64,000 nt of DNA from Boseongicola sp. H5 (GTDB taxonomy: Bacteria > Pseudomonadota > Alphaproteobacteria > Rhodobacterales > Rhodobacteraceae). The DNA lies in NCBI GenBank assembly GCA_020622165.1, contig JACNMN010000001.1:310001-374000 (forward strand), read 5' to 3'. The notes under the pieces were generated by a model. The model was given only the letters and a program-made list of their open reading frames with translations. It did not search any database and had not been told where the DNA came from. Shown here one piece after another: positions 28,267-36,243 of the stretch. A program made the position numbers and the translations under genes. How positions within the stretch are numbered: the first letter of the stretch is position 1; the number at the start of each line of letters is the position of its first letter.

Positions 28267-28296
28267 TTGTCTAGTTGTATATAAATATGGACAACT
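28267..28296. promoter_or_regulatory. Inverted repeat upstream of phnG, candidate PhnF operator
   Basis: Two nested inverted repeats lie in an AT-rich stretch just before phnG. TTGTCTA (28267-28273) faces TGGACAA (28288-28294), with six of seven positions paired. AGTTGT (28273-28278) faces ACAACT (28291-28296) perfectly. GntR/UTRA regulators bind such symmetrical sites. The distance of 8 bases to the phnG start would let a bound protein block both promoter and ribosome site. Confidence 0.55.
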
Positions 28297-28303
28297 CCGC
28301 AAG

Positions 28304-28756
28304 ATGTCTGAGATAGACGCGAACACAGACCGCAAGGCCCGACTGTCGACCCTGGCGCAGGCCCCGGGGGCGCGGCTCGCCGCTCTTTGGCAGGCCTTTG
28401 GCAGGACGCCCGAGCATGAGACGCTGCGCCCGCCGGAGATCGGAACCGTGATGGTGCGGGGCCGGGCCGGCGCGGTCGGGGCGCCCTTCAATCTGGGTGA
28501 AATGAGCGTGACACGCTGTTCCATCCGGCTGAGCGACGGCGCCGTCGGCCATGGATATGTGCAAGGCCGCGACAAGCAGGCGGCGCGCACGGCGGCGTTG
28601 ATCGACGCGCTGGCCGAAGCCGGCGAGGCCGAAGCGCTGGAGGCCGCGATCCTGCGCCCGCTGCGCGACGAGGCGGCCGCCAAGCGGACCGCGCGCGCCG
28701 CCCGCGCCGCCGCGACGAAGGTGGAGTTCTTCACGATGGTACGGGGAGAGGGATGA
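28304..28756 (+). CDS. phnG: C-P lyase core subunit PhnG
   Basis: 150 residues. PhnG is a small structural subunit of the PhnGHIJ core complex that makes alpha-D-ribose-1-methylphosphonate-5-triphosphate from methylphosphonate and ATP. Family features seen are TVMVRGRAGAVGAPFNLGEM, TRCSIRLSDGAVGHGYVQGRD and the C-terminal TKVEFFTMVRGE. The first gene of the operon; its stop overlaps phnH by four bases. The ATG at 28304 lies eight bases after the candidate PhnF operator. Confidence 0.94.
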   Translation: MSEIDANTDRKARLSTLAQAPGARLAALWQAFGRTPEHETLRPPEIGTVMVRGRAGAVGAPFNLGEMSVTRCSIRLSDGAVGHGYVQGRDKQAARTAALIDALAEAGEAEALEAAILRPLRDEAAAKRTARAARAAATKVEFFTMVRGEG

Positions 28757-29340
28757 TGTCGGCACCGACCCAAAGCGATGCGATGACCGGCGGGTTCGAA
28801 GCGCCCGCCTTCGACGCGGCCTTCGCGTTTCGCGCGGTCTTGCAGGCCATGGCCCGCCCCGGGCGGATCGAAACCGTCAGCAGAGCCGCACCGCCCGCCC
28901 CGATCTCTGCGGCGGCCGGTGCCGTGATCCTGACGCTCTGCGATCCGGAGACCGGCGTCTATCTGGCACCCGGCCATGACACGGAGGCCGCGCGCGCCTG
29001 GATCACATTCCATACCGGTGCGCCCTTTGTCGGCGCCGAAGCCGCGATGTTCGCCCTTGGCACATGGGACGCGCTGGCGCCGCTGTCGGCTTATGCAATC
29101 GGCACCCCGGAGTATCCCGACCGCTCGGCAACGCTGATCGTGGAGCGCGACGACCTGCGCGCCGATGGCACCGTACTGAGCGGGCCGGGGATCAGGGACC
29201 GGGCCTGTCTGAACCTGCCGGAGATCGCCGCGTTCCGGGCAAACCGGGCGCGGTTCCCGCTTGGCTTCGACTGTATCTTCACCGCAGGCGCTCAACTGGC
29301 CGCCCTGCCCCGATCCACCCATGTGACGGAGGCGATCTGA
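28753..29340 (+). CDS. phnH: C-P lyase core subunit PhnH
   Basis: 195 residues. PhnH is a dimer-forming member of the PhnGHIJ core, with a fold reminiscent of PLP enzymes but no cofactor. The opening FEAPAFDAAFAFRAVLQAMARPGRI and the closing RFPLGFDCIFTAGAQLAALPRST are characteristic. Both ends are coupled: ATGA overlap with phnG and a one-base overlap (TGATG) with phnI. Confidence 0.94.
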   Translation: MMSAPTQSDAMTGGFEAPAFDAAFAFRAVLQAMARPGRIETVSRAAPPAPISAAAGAVILTLCDPETGVYLAPGHDTEAARAWITFHTGAPFVGAEAAMFALGTWDALAPLSAYAIGTPEYPDRSATLIVERDDLRADGTVLSGPGIRDRACLNLPEIAAFRANRARFPLGFDCIFTAGAQLAALPRSTHVTEAI

Positions 29341-30428
29341 TGTATGTGGCGGTAAAAGGCGGCGAGCGCGCCATCGACAATGCCCATGCCTGGCTGGCCG
29401 AAGAGCGGCGCGGCGACCGGACCGTCGCCGAGATGTCGGTGGCGCAGATCCGCGAACAACTGAGCCTTGCGGTAAACCGTGTGATGGCCGAGGGCTCGCT
29501 TTACGACCCCGATCTGGCAGCGCTGGCGATCAAACAGGCGCGCGGCGACATGATCGAGGCGGTTTTCCTGATCCGCGCCTATCGCACCACCCTGCCGCGC
29601 TTTGGCGCATCCGAGCCGATCGATACGGGCGCGATGACCTGCGACCGGCGGATCAGCGCCACGTTCAAGGATGCCCCGGGCGGCCAGATACTGGGCCCGA
29701 CCTTCGATTACACCCACCGGCTGATCGATTTCGCGCTGGCCGCCGAGGGAGACGCGCCCGACGCACCACAGACCACCCCGCAAACGGGCAAGACGCCCCA
29801 TATCACCGGGTTTCTGGCCCGCGAAGACCTGATCCAGACGGAACCCGCAGGCACCGAAACACCGCGTGACCTGACCCGGGAGCCGCTTGATTTTCCCGCC
29901 GATCGCCCGCTGAAGCTTCAGGCGCTGACCCGTGGCGATGAAGGTTTCGTGCTGTCGATGGCCTATTCCACGCAGCGCGGCTATGGCCGCAATCACCCCT
30001 TCGTCGGCGAACTGCGCGTGGGCCAGCTACCCGTGGAGATGGAGATCCCCGAACTGGGTTTCGCCATCGAGCTTGGGGAGATCACGGTCACCGAATGCGA
30101 AACGGTGAACCAGTTCACCGGCTCGAAAACCGAGCCGCCGCAATTCACCCGCGGCTACGGGCTGGTCTTCGGCCATACGGAGCGCAAGGCGATTTCCATG
30201 GCGCTGGTGGATCGGGCCATGCGCTGGCAGGAACTGGGCGAGGACAATGTGGGCGCGCCCGCGCAGGACGAGGAGTTCGTGCTCAGCCATTCCGACAATG
30301 TGCAGGCCACGGGCTTTCTTGAGCATATCAAGCTGCCGCATTACGTCGATTTCCAGTCGGAGCTGGAACTGATCCGCCGGTTGAGAGCCGAGGCCATGGC
30401 CACCCGTGCGCAGGAGGCGGCGGAATGA
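29340..30428 (+). CDS. phnI: C-P lyase core subunit PhnI
   Basis: 362 residues. PhnI has nucleosidase activity and, with PhnG, PhnH and PhnL, exchanges adenine for methylphosphonate on ATP. The start MYVAVKGGERAIDNAHAWL is diagnostic, as are LRAYRTTLPRFG-type (LIRAYRTTLPRFGAS) and LSMAYSTQRGYGRNHPFVGE. Unlike most phn operons, phnJ does not follow at once: about 650 bases holding a broken phnJ piece and two minus-strand small genes come between. Confidence 0.96.
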   Translation: MYVAVKGGERAIDNAHAWLAEERRGDRTVAEMSVAQIREQLSLAVNRVMAEGSLYDPDLAALAIKQARGDMIEAVFLIRAYRTTLPRFGASEPIDTGAMTCDRRISATFKDAPGGQILGPTFDYTHRLIDFALAAEGDAPDAPQTTPQTGKTPHITGFLAREDLIQTEPAGTETPRDLTREPLDFPADRPLKLQALTRGDEGFVLSMAYSTQRGYGRNHPFVGELRVGQLPVEMEIPELGFAIELGEITVTECETVNQFTGSKTEPPQFTRGYGLVFGHTERKAISMALVDRAMRWQELGEDNVGAPAQDEEFVLSHSDNVQATGFLEHIKLPHYVDFQSELELIRRLRAEAMATRAQEAAE

Positions 30429-30441
30429 CCGCTGTCGCCCG

Positions 30442-30624
30442 CTACCGCGACTTGGGCACGCCGCGCGGCATGGACCTGCGCGCCGCGCGCCGCGCGTCGC
30501 TCATCCGTTGCGGGCCCAGATTGGGTTCGTGCCTGTCGCGAACCAGACTCCGCCAAGCCCCTACGGCGATGATCGCCAGCACCAGCGCCAACAGGCTGCC
30601 GAAACCCCAGATGACCCATTCCAT
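30442..30624 (-). CDS. Small single-pass membrane protein, antisense inside the phn operon
   Basis: 60 residues, read against the operon. After MEWVIWG comes one hydrophobic helix (SLLALVLAIIAVGAW), then a strongly basic tail with ARRAARRSMPRG. GGGAGG lies about seven bases before the ATG, an excellent ribosome site. It ends 13 bases from the phnI stop. A second gene of similar plan (MEW start, one helix, basic tail) lies at 30900-31049, so the two may be paralogs from a local duplication. No known family is recognised. Confidence 0.55.
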   Translation of the reverse strand: MEWVIWGFGSLLALVLAIIAVGAWRSLVRDRHEPNLGPQRMSDARRAARRSMPRGVPKSR

Positions 30625-30647
30625 TGAAAATCCTCCCGGAGGGTGCC

Positions 30648-30870
30648 GTGTCTGACTGCAAGTTGGCATATCTCCAAGGACAGACCAAGCAGATCATCCA
30701 TCTCGCGATCACGGGCGGCGGGCAGGTCCCGGCCACATGCGTGACGCCCGATGACACGCTCAAGGCAATCGGGCGCAGGGCCGATAAGACCCACGCGGCG
30801 CCATTCCGCAAGCTCTTCGAGCCAATGGACAGATGCGGCCGTGACGGGAAGGACGGCCACCGGCCACCGG
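30648..30870 (+). pseudogene. Truncated, frameshifted second copy of the phnJ 5' end
   Basis: A GTG at 30648 with GGAGGG upstream starts a frame whose residues follow PhnJ: SDCKLAYLQGQTKQIIH matches TDYNFAYLDEQTKRMIR, and ATCVTPDDTLKAIGRRADKT matches AACLTPDDRFKVIDQGADDT, then RKLFE matches RKFFE. About 20 residues that hold the essential glycine (Gly29 here, Gly32 in E. coli) and the MPMPYGWGTGG loop are missing. After position ~30828 the likeness continues (AVTGRTATGH against AVTEKTSEAT) only in another frame. The piece then ends, without the cluster-binding cysteines. It cannot be an active C-P lyase. Confidence 0.8.
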
Positions 30871-30899
30871 AAGGCCGCGGAAGGACCGTGTTCGGCCTA

Positions 30900-31049
30900 T
30901 CAGCCGCGGCGGCGCAAGGCCCGGCTTTCGCGATCGGCGCGGAAGATCAGCGCGAAAAGCGGGCCGAACACCCGGATCAGCCAGATGCCCACCAAGCTCA
31001 TCACGCCGGCAAAGATAATCCCGTAAAGATGCTCAGAGATCCATTCCAT
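30900..31049 (-). CDS. Tiny single-pass membrane protein, antisense just before phnJ
   Basis: 49 residues: MEWISEHLYG, a hydrophobic helix of about 24 residues (IIFAGVMSLVGIWLIRVFG plus LFALIF), then a basic tail RADRESRALRRRG. GAGGGAGAATGAG stands before the ATG. The start lies about 30 bases from the phnJ start on the other strand, so the two share a divergent control region. Plan and position copy the gene at 30442-30624. Function unknown. Confidence 0.5.
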   Translation of the reverse strand: MEWISEHLYGIIFAGVMSLVGIWLIRVFGPLFALIFRADRESRALRRRG

Positions 31050-31080
31050 CTCATTCTCCCTCAGATCACGGCCGTTCAGC

Positions 31081-31911
31081 ATGACCGACTATAACTTCGC
31101 ATATCTCGATGAACAGACAAAACGCATGATCCGCCGCGCGCTTCTGAAAGGCGTCGCGATCCCCGGCTATCAGGTGCCCTTCGCCTCCCGCGAGATGCCG
31201 ATGCCCTATGGCTGGGGCACGGGCGGCGTTCAGGTCTCGGCCGCCTGCCTGACGCCCGATGACCGGTTCAAGGTGATCGATCAGGGGGCCGACGACACCA
31301 CCAACGCCGTCTCGATCCGCAAGTTCTTTGAAAAAACCGCCGGGGTGGCGGTGACCGAGAAGACGAGTGAGGCCACCGTCATCCAGACCCGGCACCGGAT
31401 CCCGGAGACCTTGCTGGGCGAGGAGCAGATCCTTGTCTATCAGGTGCCGATCCCGGAACCGCTCAGGTTCTTGGAACCGCGGGAGACCGAGACGCGGAAA
31501 ATGCACGCGCTTGAGGAATACGGGCTGATGCATGTGAAGCTTTACGAGGACATCGCCCGGCATGGCGAGATCGCGACCGCCTACGCCTACCCCGTGAAGG
31601 TGGAGGAGCGCTATGTGATGGACCCGTCGCCGATCCCGAAATTCGACAACCCCAAGCTGGAAAGCGCAGCCCTGCAACTGTTCGGCGCCGGACGGGAACA
31701 GCGGATCTATGCGGTGCCGCCCTATACCAGGGTCGTGAGCCTCGATTTCGACGACCACCCGTTCGATCCCTCGAAGGCCGATCATCCCTGCGCGCTTTGC
31801 GGGGCCGAGGACAGCTATCTCGACGAGGTGATCGTCGATGATACCGGCGGGCGGATGTTCGTCTGCTCCGACACCGATTTCTGCGCCGGCCGGCGGGAGG
31901 ATGCCGCATGA
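31081..31911 (+). CDS. phnJ: C-P lyase radical SAM subunit PhnJ
   Basis: 276 residues. PhnJ cleaves the carbon-phosphorus bond of ribose-1-methylphosphonate 5-phosphate, releasing methane, by a radical S-adenosylmethionine route. The catalytic glycine is Gly29 in VAIPGYQVPF. The four cysteines near the end, at 237, 240, 262 and 268, have the same spacing as E. coli 241, 244, 266 and 272, and bind the 4Fe-4S cluster. The MPMPYGWGTGG and LIQTRHRIPE-type regions are intact. Its stop overlaps the next small gene by four bases. Confidence 0.97.
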   Translation: MTDYNFAYLDEQTKRMIRRALLKGVAIPGYQVPFASREMPMPYGWGTGGVQVSAACLTPDDRFKVIDQGADDTTNAVSIRKFFEKTAGVAVTEKTSEATVIQTRHRIPETLLGEEQILVYQVPIPEPLRFLEPRETETRKMHALEEYGLMHVKLYEDIARHGEIATAYAYPVKVEERYVMDPSPIPKFDNPKLESAALQLFGAGREQRIYAVPPYTRVVSLDFDDHPFDPSKADHPCALCGAEDSYLDEVIVDDTGGRMFVCSDTDFCAGRREDAA

Positions 31912-32237
31912 GCGGACAAGTGATCTTCCTGACCGATGCCGAAGGCATGATCGACCCGGGCGTCGCTGTGACGGACCGGGCGCTGAGCGCCAAGGCGTGG
32001 GAAACGGCGTGCACCGCACAAGGGCGCATCGTCGGTGCGGTGGACCGGGCTTTGTTCGACGCCCCCGCCGACGGCGATATCCCGATCGTGGCTCATAGTG
32101 GCGTGGGTGCGCCGCTGCGGCATCATCTTCCAGATGTCGGGATCAACCGCACCGAAGGCCGGCCCCACGGCGGCGGGTGCCGGTTCACCTTCGCCCCCAA
32201 CCTGACCTCGACGCCGACCGATTGGAGAGCGATATGA
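31908..32237 (+). CDS. Unrecognised 109-residue protein locked between phnJ and phnK
   Basis: The frame overlaps phnJ by four bases (ATGA at 31908) and phnK by four bases (ATGA at 32234), so it is translated as part of the C-P lyase operon. The protein is soluble-looking, without signal, helix-spanning segment or cysteine cluster; it has a single Cys in the first third and one near the end. Recognisable words are VIFLTDAEGMIDPGVAVTD near the start and IPIVAHSGVGAPLRHHLPD in the middle. I know no family for it. E. coli has no gene here. Coupling on both sides suggests a role with PhnJ or PhnK. Confidence 0.75.
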   Translation: MSGQVIFLTDAEGMIDPGVAVTDRALSAKAWETACTAQGRIVGAVDRALFDAPADGDIPIVAHSGVGAPLRHHLPDVGINRTEGRPHGGGCRFTFAPNLTSTPTDWRAI

Positions 32238-33004
32238 CACCGCTTCTGGATGTTCGCAGCCTGACCAAGACCTATGGGTCCCGCACCGGCTGCGCCGATG
32301 TGTCCTTCACGCTTTACCCTGGCGAGGTCATGGGGATCGTGGGGGAAAGCGGATCCGGCAAATCGACCTTGCTGAACTGTCTGGCCGGGCATCTGGAGCC
32401 GGACCGGGGCGAGGTGTTCTTCGACACGCGCACCGACGGGCCGCGCGACACGCTGCGGATGTCGGAGCCGGAACGGCGGATGCTGGGCCGCACCGACTGG
32501 GCCTTTGTGCATCAGAATCCGCGCGACGGGCTCAGGATGCGGATCAGCGCGGGCGGCAATGTGGGCGAACGGCTGATGGCCGTGGGCGCACGCCATTACG
32601 CAGAGATCCGGACCGCCGCCGAGGATTGGCTGGACCGGGTCGAGATCAGCACGAACCGGATCGACGACCGCCCGGCGGCCTTTTCCGGCGGCATGCAGCA
32701 ACGGCTTCAGATCGCCCGCAACCTGGTCACCGGGCCGCGGCTGGTGTTCATGGATGAGCCCACCGGAGGGCTGGATGTTTCGGTGCAGGCGCGCCTTCTG
32801 GATCTTTTGCGCGGACTGGTCCGGCGGATGGGCCTCTCGGCGATCGTGGTCACCCATGATCTGGCGGTGGTGCGTCTGCTGGCCGACCGGCTGATGGTGA
32901 TGAAGGACGGCCATGTGGTCGAAACCGGGCTGACCGACCAGGTGCTGGACGATCCGCAACACGGGTATACGCAGCTGCTTGTCAGCTCGGTTCTGCAGGT
33001 ATGA
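32234..33004 (+). CDS. phnK: C-P lyase ABC-type ATPase PhnK
   Basis: 256 residues of the ABC ATPase fold. Walker A is GESGSGKST, the signature SGGMQQRLQIARNL, Walker B LVFMDEPTGGLDVS, and the switch histidine is in VVTHDLAVV. PhnK binds the PhnGHIJ core and is needed in vivo; it is not a transporter subunit. The N-terminus LLDVRSLTKTYGSRTGCADVSF fits. Start at 32234 is coupled to the small gene upstream. Confidence 0.95.
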   Translation: MTPLLDVRSLTKTYGSRTGCADVSFTLYPGEVMGIVGESGSGKSTLLNCLAGHLEPDRGEVFFDTRTDGPRDTLRMSEPERRMLGRTDWAFVHQNPRDGLRMRISAGGNVGERLMAVGARHYAEIRTAAEDWLDRVEISTNRIDDRPAAFSGGMQQRLQIARNLVTGPRLVFMDEPTGGLDVSVQARLLDLLRGLVRRMGLSAIVVTHDLAVVRLLADRLMVMKDGHVVETGLTDQVLDDPQHGYTQLLVSSVLQV

Positions 33005-33015
33005 GAGGACAGGGA

Positions 33016-33699
33016 ATGATCGAGGTTCAGGGGCTTGGCAAATCATTCACGCTGCACAATCAGGGCAGTGCGGTGATCCCGGTTCTGGAAGGCGCAAGCT
33101 TCACGGTGGCACCCGGCGAATGCGTGGCACTGACCGGCGCGTCGGGGGCGGGGAAATCCACGGTCATGCGCATTCTCTACGGGAATTATCTGGCGCAGGC
33201 GGGTCAGGTGCTGATCGGCGGGGTCGACCTGACGGCGGCGGAGCCGCGCGAGATACTGGCGCTGCGCCGCGAAACACTTGGTTATGTCAGCCAGTTCCTG
33301 CGCGTGGTTCCGCGCGTACCGACGCTGGAGGTGGTGGCCGAGCCCTGTCTGGCCATCGGCATGGAGGAAGGCGCAGCGCTTGACCGGGCGCGCGGCCTGC
33401 TGGCGCGGCTGAACATCCCCGAACGGCTGTGGGCCCTGTCGCCCACCACGTTTTCGGGTGGCGAACAGCAGCGGGTGAACATCGCCCGCGGCTTCGCCCA
33501 CACCTACCCCGCGCTGCTGCTGGACGAGCCGACCGCCAGCCTCGATCCGCAGAACCGGGAGGTGGTTCTGAGCCTCGTCGAAGAGGCCAAGGCCCGCGGC
33601 ACCGCGATTGTCGGCATCTTCCACGACGCCCCGGCGCGCGACCGGCTGGCCAACCGCGAAATCGATGTCAGCGCCTTCACCCCGGCACGGGCTGCATGA
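33016..33699 (+). CDS. phnL: C-P lyase ABC-type ATPase PhnL
   Basis: 227 residues. Walker A is TGASGAGKST, signature FSGGEQQRVNIARGF, Walker B LLLDEPTASLDP. RILYGNYLAQAGQVLI is a PhnL hallmark. It assists the first step (adenine exchange) and forms a double dimer with PhnK on the core. I take the ATG at 33016 because AGAGGACAGG stands before it; an ATG at 33001 that overlaps the phnK stop is the alternative and adds five residues. Confidence 0.94.
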   Translation: MIEVQGLGKSFTLHNQGSAVIPVLEGASFTVAPGECVALTGASGAGKSTVMRILYGNYLAQAGQVLIGGVDLTAAEPREILALRRETLGYVSQFLRVVPRVPTLEVVAEPCLAIGMEEGAALDRARGLLARLNIPERLWALSPTTFSGGEQQRVNIARGFAHTYPALLLDEPTASLDPQNREVVLSLVEEAKARGTAIVGIFHDAPARDRLANREIDVSAFTPARAA

Positions 33700-34241
33700 C
33701 ACAGGGGCGCTTCATCGCGGTGGTCGGCCCCTCCGGTGTCGGCAAGGACAGCGTGATGGAGGCGCTCTGCCACGCGCGGCCCGGTCTGCACCGGGTGCGC
33801 CGGGTGATCACCCGTGCGGCGGACGCGGGCGGCGAAGACTATGAGGCCGTCAGCGCGGAAACCTTTGCCCGGCGCGCAAGGGCGGGCGCCTTCGTGCTGC
33901 ATTGGCAGGCCCATGGCCTGAGCTACGGGATCCCGGCCCAGATCCGCAACGATCTCGACGCCGGTCGCGATGTGCTGGCCAACCTGTCGCGCGGCAAGCT
34001 GGAGGATGCGGCAGCCGCGTTCGCACGGGTTCATGTGCTGTCGATCAGCGCCGATCCGGAGGTTCTGGCCGACCGGCTTTCGGCCCGCGGGCGCGAGACA
34101 CCGGAGGACATCGCCGCAAGGCTCGCACGCGCTGCGCCACCCATGCCGCAGGGCGTGCGGGTCACCCAGATCGACAACAGCGGCGCGCTGGAGGCGAGCG
34201 TCGCCGCCGCGCTGGCCGCACTTTACCCGGCAAGGGTGTAA
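33696..34241 (+). CDS. phnN: Ribose 1,5-bisphosphokinase PhnN
   Basis: 181 residues with the guanylate-kinase-like P-loop VVGPSGVGKDSVMEAL and RRVITRAADAGGEDYEAV, the PhnN variant of the GMP-binding region. It phosphorylates ribose 1,5-bisphosphate to PRPP, salvaging the sugar made by the C-P lyase route. Its start overlaps the phnL stop by four bases. Its last 19 bases run into the end of the convergent DUF1045 gene. Confidence 0.94.
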   Translation: MTQGRFIAVVGPSGVGKDSVMEALCHARPGLHRVRRVITRAADAGGEDYEAVSAETFARRARAGAFVLHWQAHGLSYGIPAQIRNDLDAGRDVLANLSRGKLEDAAAAFARVHVLSISADPEVLADRLSARGRETPEDIAARLARAAPPMPQGVRVTQIDNSGALEASVAAALAALYPARV

Positions 34242-34909
34242 CGGTGGATCAGATGAAACCGGCCATCCTGCGCCTCGCCCATCAGGGCCAGTGCATCGAC
34301 CCCGAAGGGGCGCGGCAGCACCGGCGCGAAATGCGCCGTCAGGCGGCCTGCCAGCGCTTCGGCCTCCGCCTCGGGGAAATGCCCGCTCAATGTCAGGTGG
34401 AACCGGAACTCCTCCATCACATAGGGATAACCCCAAGCCTCCAGCAATGCATCCTGCCGCCGGCTGAGGCCCGATTTGCGCCGCCGGGCCAGTTCCGCCT
34501 CGCCCGGCGGGGCGCGGAACCTGTCGAGCCCCCGGACGACGGCCGCCGCCAGATCGGCCAGCCCCGCCGACGGCCGCTCGGGCACCGCGGCCACGAACCC
34601 GCCCAGACGCCGGATGACAAGACCGGGAAGCTGCACCGGCGAAAGGCTGGCCAGCAAGGCCTCCGCGACAGTTTCCAGTTCGGCGCGGCTCGTCCCCTCC
34701 GCCAGACGGAAGGGCGGCTTGATCGTGCCGTGGAAGCCGTATTTGCGAGGTGTCGCCGTGATCTCTTCCGGCGTGGCGGGCAGGCCGTCCAGCACGGGAT
34801 GCGCACGTTCCGCGCCGGCCTCCGCATCCCATCCCAGCCAGGCCGCTCCGGCCTGATAAAAAGCGCCTTGCGGCAGCATGTAAATCGCGTATCGGGTGAA
34901 TTCGCTCAT
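34223..34909 (-). CDS. DUF1045 protein of C-P lyase operons (2H phosphoesterase superfamily)
   Basis: 228 residues of the TIGR03223 / DUF1045 family, found with phn genes. The two H-x-T/S motifs of 2H phosphoesterases are visible: YGFHGTIKPPF near residue 50 and RFHLTLSGHF in the last third. By fold and context it may open the cyclic ribose phosphate made by PhnJ, a job done by PhnP in E. coli, which is absent here (inference). The ATG at 34909 is divergent from phnM, 38 bases away, and the 3' end overlaps phnN by 19 bases. Confidence 0.88.
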   Translation of the reverse strand: MSEFTRYAIYMLPQGAFYQAGAAWLGWDAEAGAERAHPVLDGLPATPEEITATPRKYGFHGTIKPPFRLAEGTSRAELETVAEALLASLSPVQLPGLVIRRLGGFVAAVPERPSAGLADLAAAVVRGLDRFRAPPGEAELARRRKSGLSRRQDALLEAWGYPYVMEEFRFHLTLSGHFPEAEAEALAGRLTAHFAPVLPRPFGVDALALMGEAQDGRFHLIHRYTLAG

Positions 34910-34947
34910 AACCTTGGCCCCTGCGCCGAATACCGGAGGCCCCGGCC

Positions 34948-36093
34948 ATGCCAGACAACCTGACCCTTGCCAATGCGACACTGGTTCTGCCGAGCGAAAC
35001 CCTCACTGGCAGCCTGTATATCGAAAAGGGCGAGATCGTCGATATCGACACAGGCACCGCCGTGCCCAAAGGGGCGACGGATTGCGGGGGCGATATTCTG
35101 GCCCCCGGCCTGATCGAGTTGCATACCGATAATCTGGAGCGCCATCTGCGCCCCCGGCCGCGCGTGAACTGGCCCCATAACGCCGCGATCGTCGCCCATG
35201 ACGCGGAGCTTGCCTCGACCGGGATCACCACTGTGTTCGACGCGATCCGCGTGGGCTCGATCGAGGGCAAGGGCGCCACGGGCTGGCAACGCTACGCCCG
35301 CACCATGGCCGATGAAATCCTTGCCATGCGGGCCGAAGGCGCCTTGAAAATCAGCCATCATTTGCATCTCAGGGCCGAAATCTGCTCGGAAACGCTTCTG
35401 GAGGAACTGGCCGGGTTCGGCCCCGACGACCGGGTCGGCATCCTCAGCCTGATGGATCACACGCCGGGCCAGAGGCAGTTTGCCGATCTCAGCCAGTATG
35501 AAACCTATATGCGTGGCAAACACGGGCTGAGCCAGGAGGATTTCGACACCCATGTGGAGGCGCGCGTGGCCCTTGGCGCACGTGTCGGGCCGGCCCATGA
35601 GATCGCGGCGGTGGAGGCCGCACAACGCTTTGGCGCGGTGCTGGCCAGCCATGACGACACGACCGCCCAACATGTCCGCGTTTCGGCGAGCCACGGCATT
35701 CAGCTTGCGGAGTTCCCGACCACGCTGGAGGCCGCCAAAGCCTGCCATCAGCACGGGATCGCCGTGATGATGGGCGCGCCGAACCTGATCCGCGGCGGGT
35801 CTCACTCCGGCAATGTCGCCGCCGAAACGCTGGCCGAAACCGGACTTCTGGATATTCTGTCCTCGGACTATGTGCCCGCCGCGCTGCTTTACGCAGCTGT
35901 GAAACTGGGCGCGATCTGGGATGATCTGGCCCGCGCGATGGCCACCGTCACATCGGCCCCGGCGAAGGCCGCGGGGCTGGTGGACCGGGGCGCGATCGCA
36001 CCCGGCATGCGCGCCGATCTCGTCCGCTTCGCCCGGGTGGGCGAGGTGCCGGTACTGCACGGGGTCTGGTCGAACGGTATCCGTGTCGCCTGA
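34948..36093 (+). CDS. phnM: Ribose-1-methylphosphonate 5-triphosphate diphosphatase PhnM
   Basis: 381 residues of the amidohydrolase superfamily. PhnM removes pyrophosphate from the ribose-1-phosphonate 5-triphosphate made by the core complex. Metal-site features: LAPGLIELHTDNLERHLRPRP at the first strand, LKISHHLHLRAE, GILSLMDHTPGQRQF, LASHDDTT, and the late SSDYVP. Length matches E. coli PhnM (about 378). It is separated from phnN by the DUF1045 gene on the other strand, so it may have its own promoter in the 38-base divergent gap. Confidence 0.96.
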   Translation: MPDNLTLANATLVLPSETLTGSLYIEKGEIVDIDTGTAVPKGATDCGGDILAPGLIELHTDNLERHLRPRPRVNWPHNAAIVAHDAELASTGITTVFDAIRVGSIEGKGATGWQRYARTMADEILAMRAEGALKISHHLHLRAEICSETLLEELAGFGPDDRVGILSLMDHTPGQRQFADLSQYETYMRGKHGLSQEDFDTHVEARVALGARVGPAHEIAAVEAAQRFGAVLASHDDTTAQHVRVSASHGIQLAEFPTTLEAAKACHQHGIAVMMGAPNLIRGGSHSGNVAAETLAETGLLDILSSDYVPAALLYAAVKLGAIWDDLARAMATVTSAPAKAAGLVDRGAIAPGMRADLVRFARVGEVPVLHGVWSNGIRVA

Positions 36094-36243
36094 GGGCGGC
36101 GGCCCGTCTCTTGTGCTGCGCCATGCAGGTCGGGCACAGAATGTCCGGAACCCCGGCAATTCGACGGATACCCGTAGCCAGGCTTGACGTTTCACCGGAT
36201 ATCCCGAAACCTGCAGCGGATGTCCAGCCGCAAGAGAGGCTTC

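Noticed and set aside
30561..30860. Minus-strand 99-codon frame overlapping the phnJ remnant
   Set aside because: It is antisense to the recognisable phnJ piece and out of frame with the better small membrane gene at 30442-30624.
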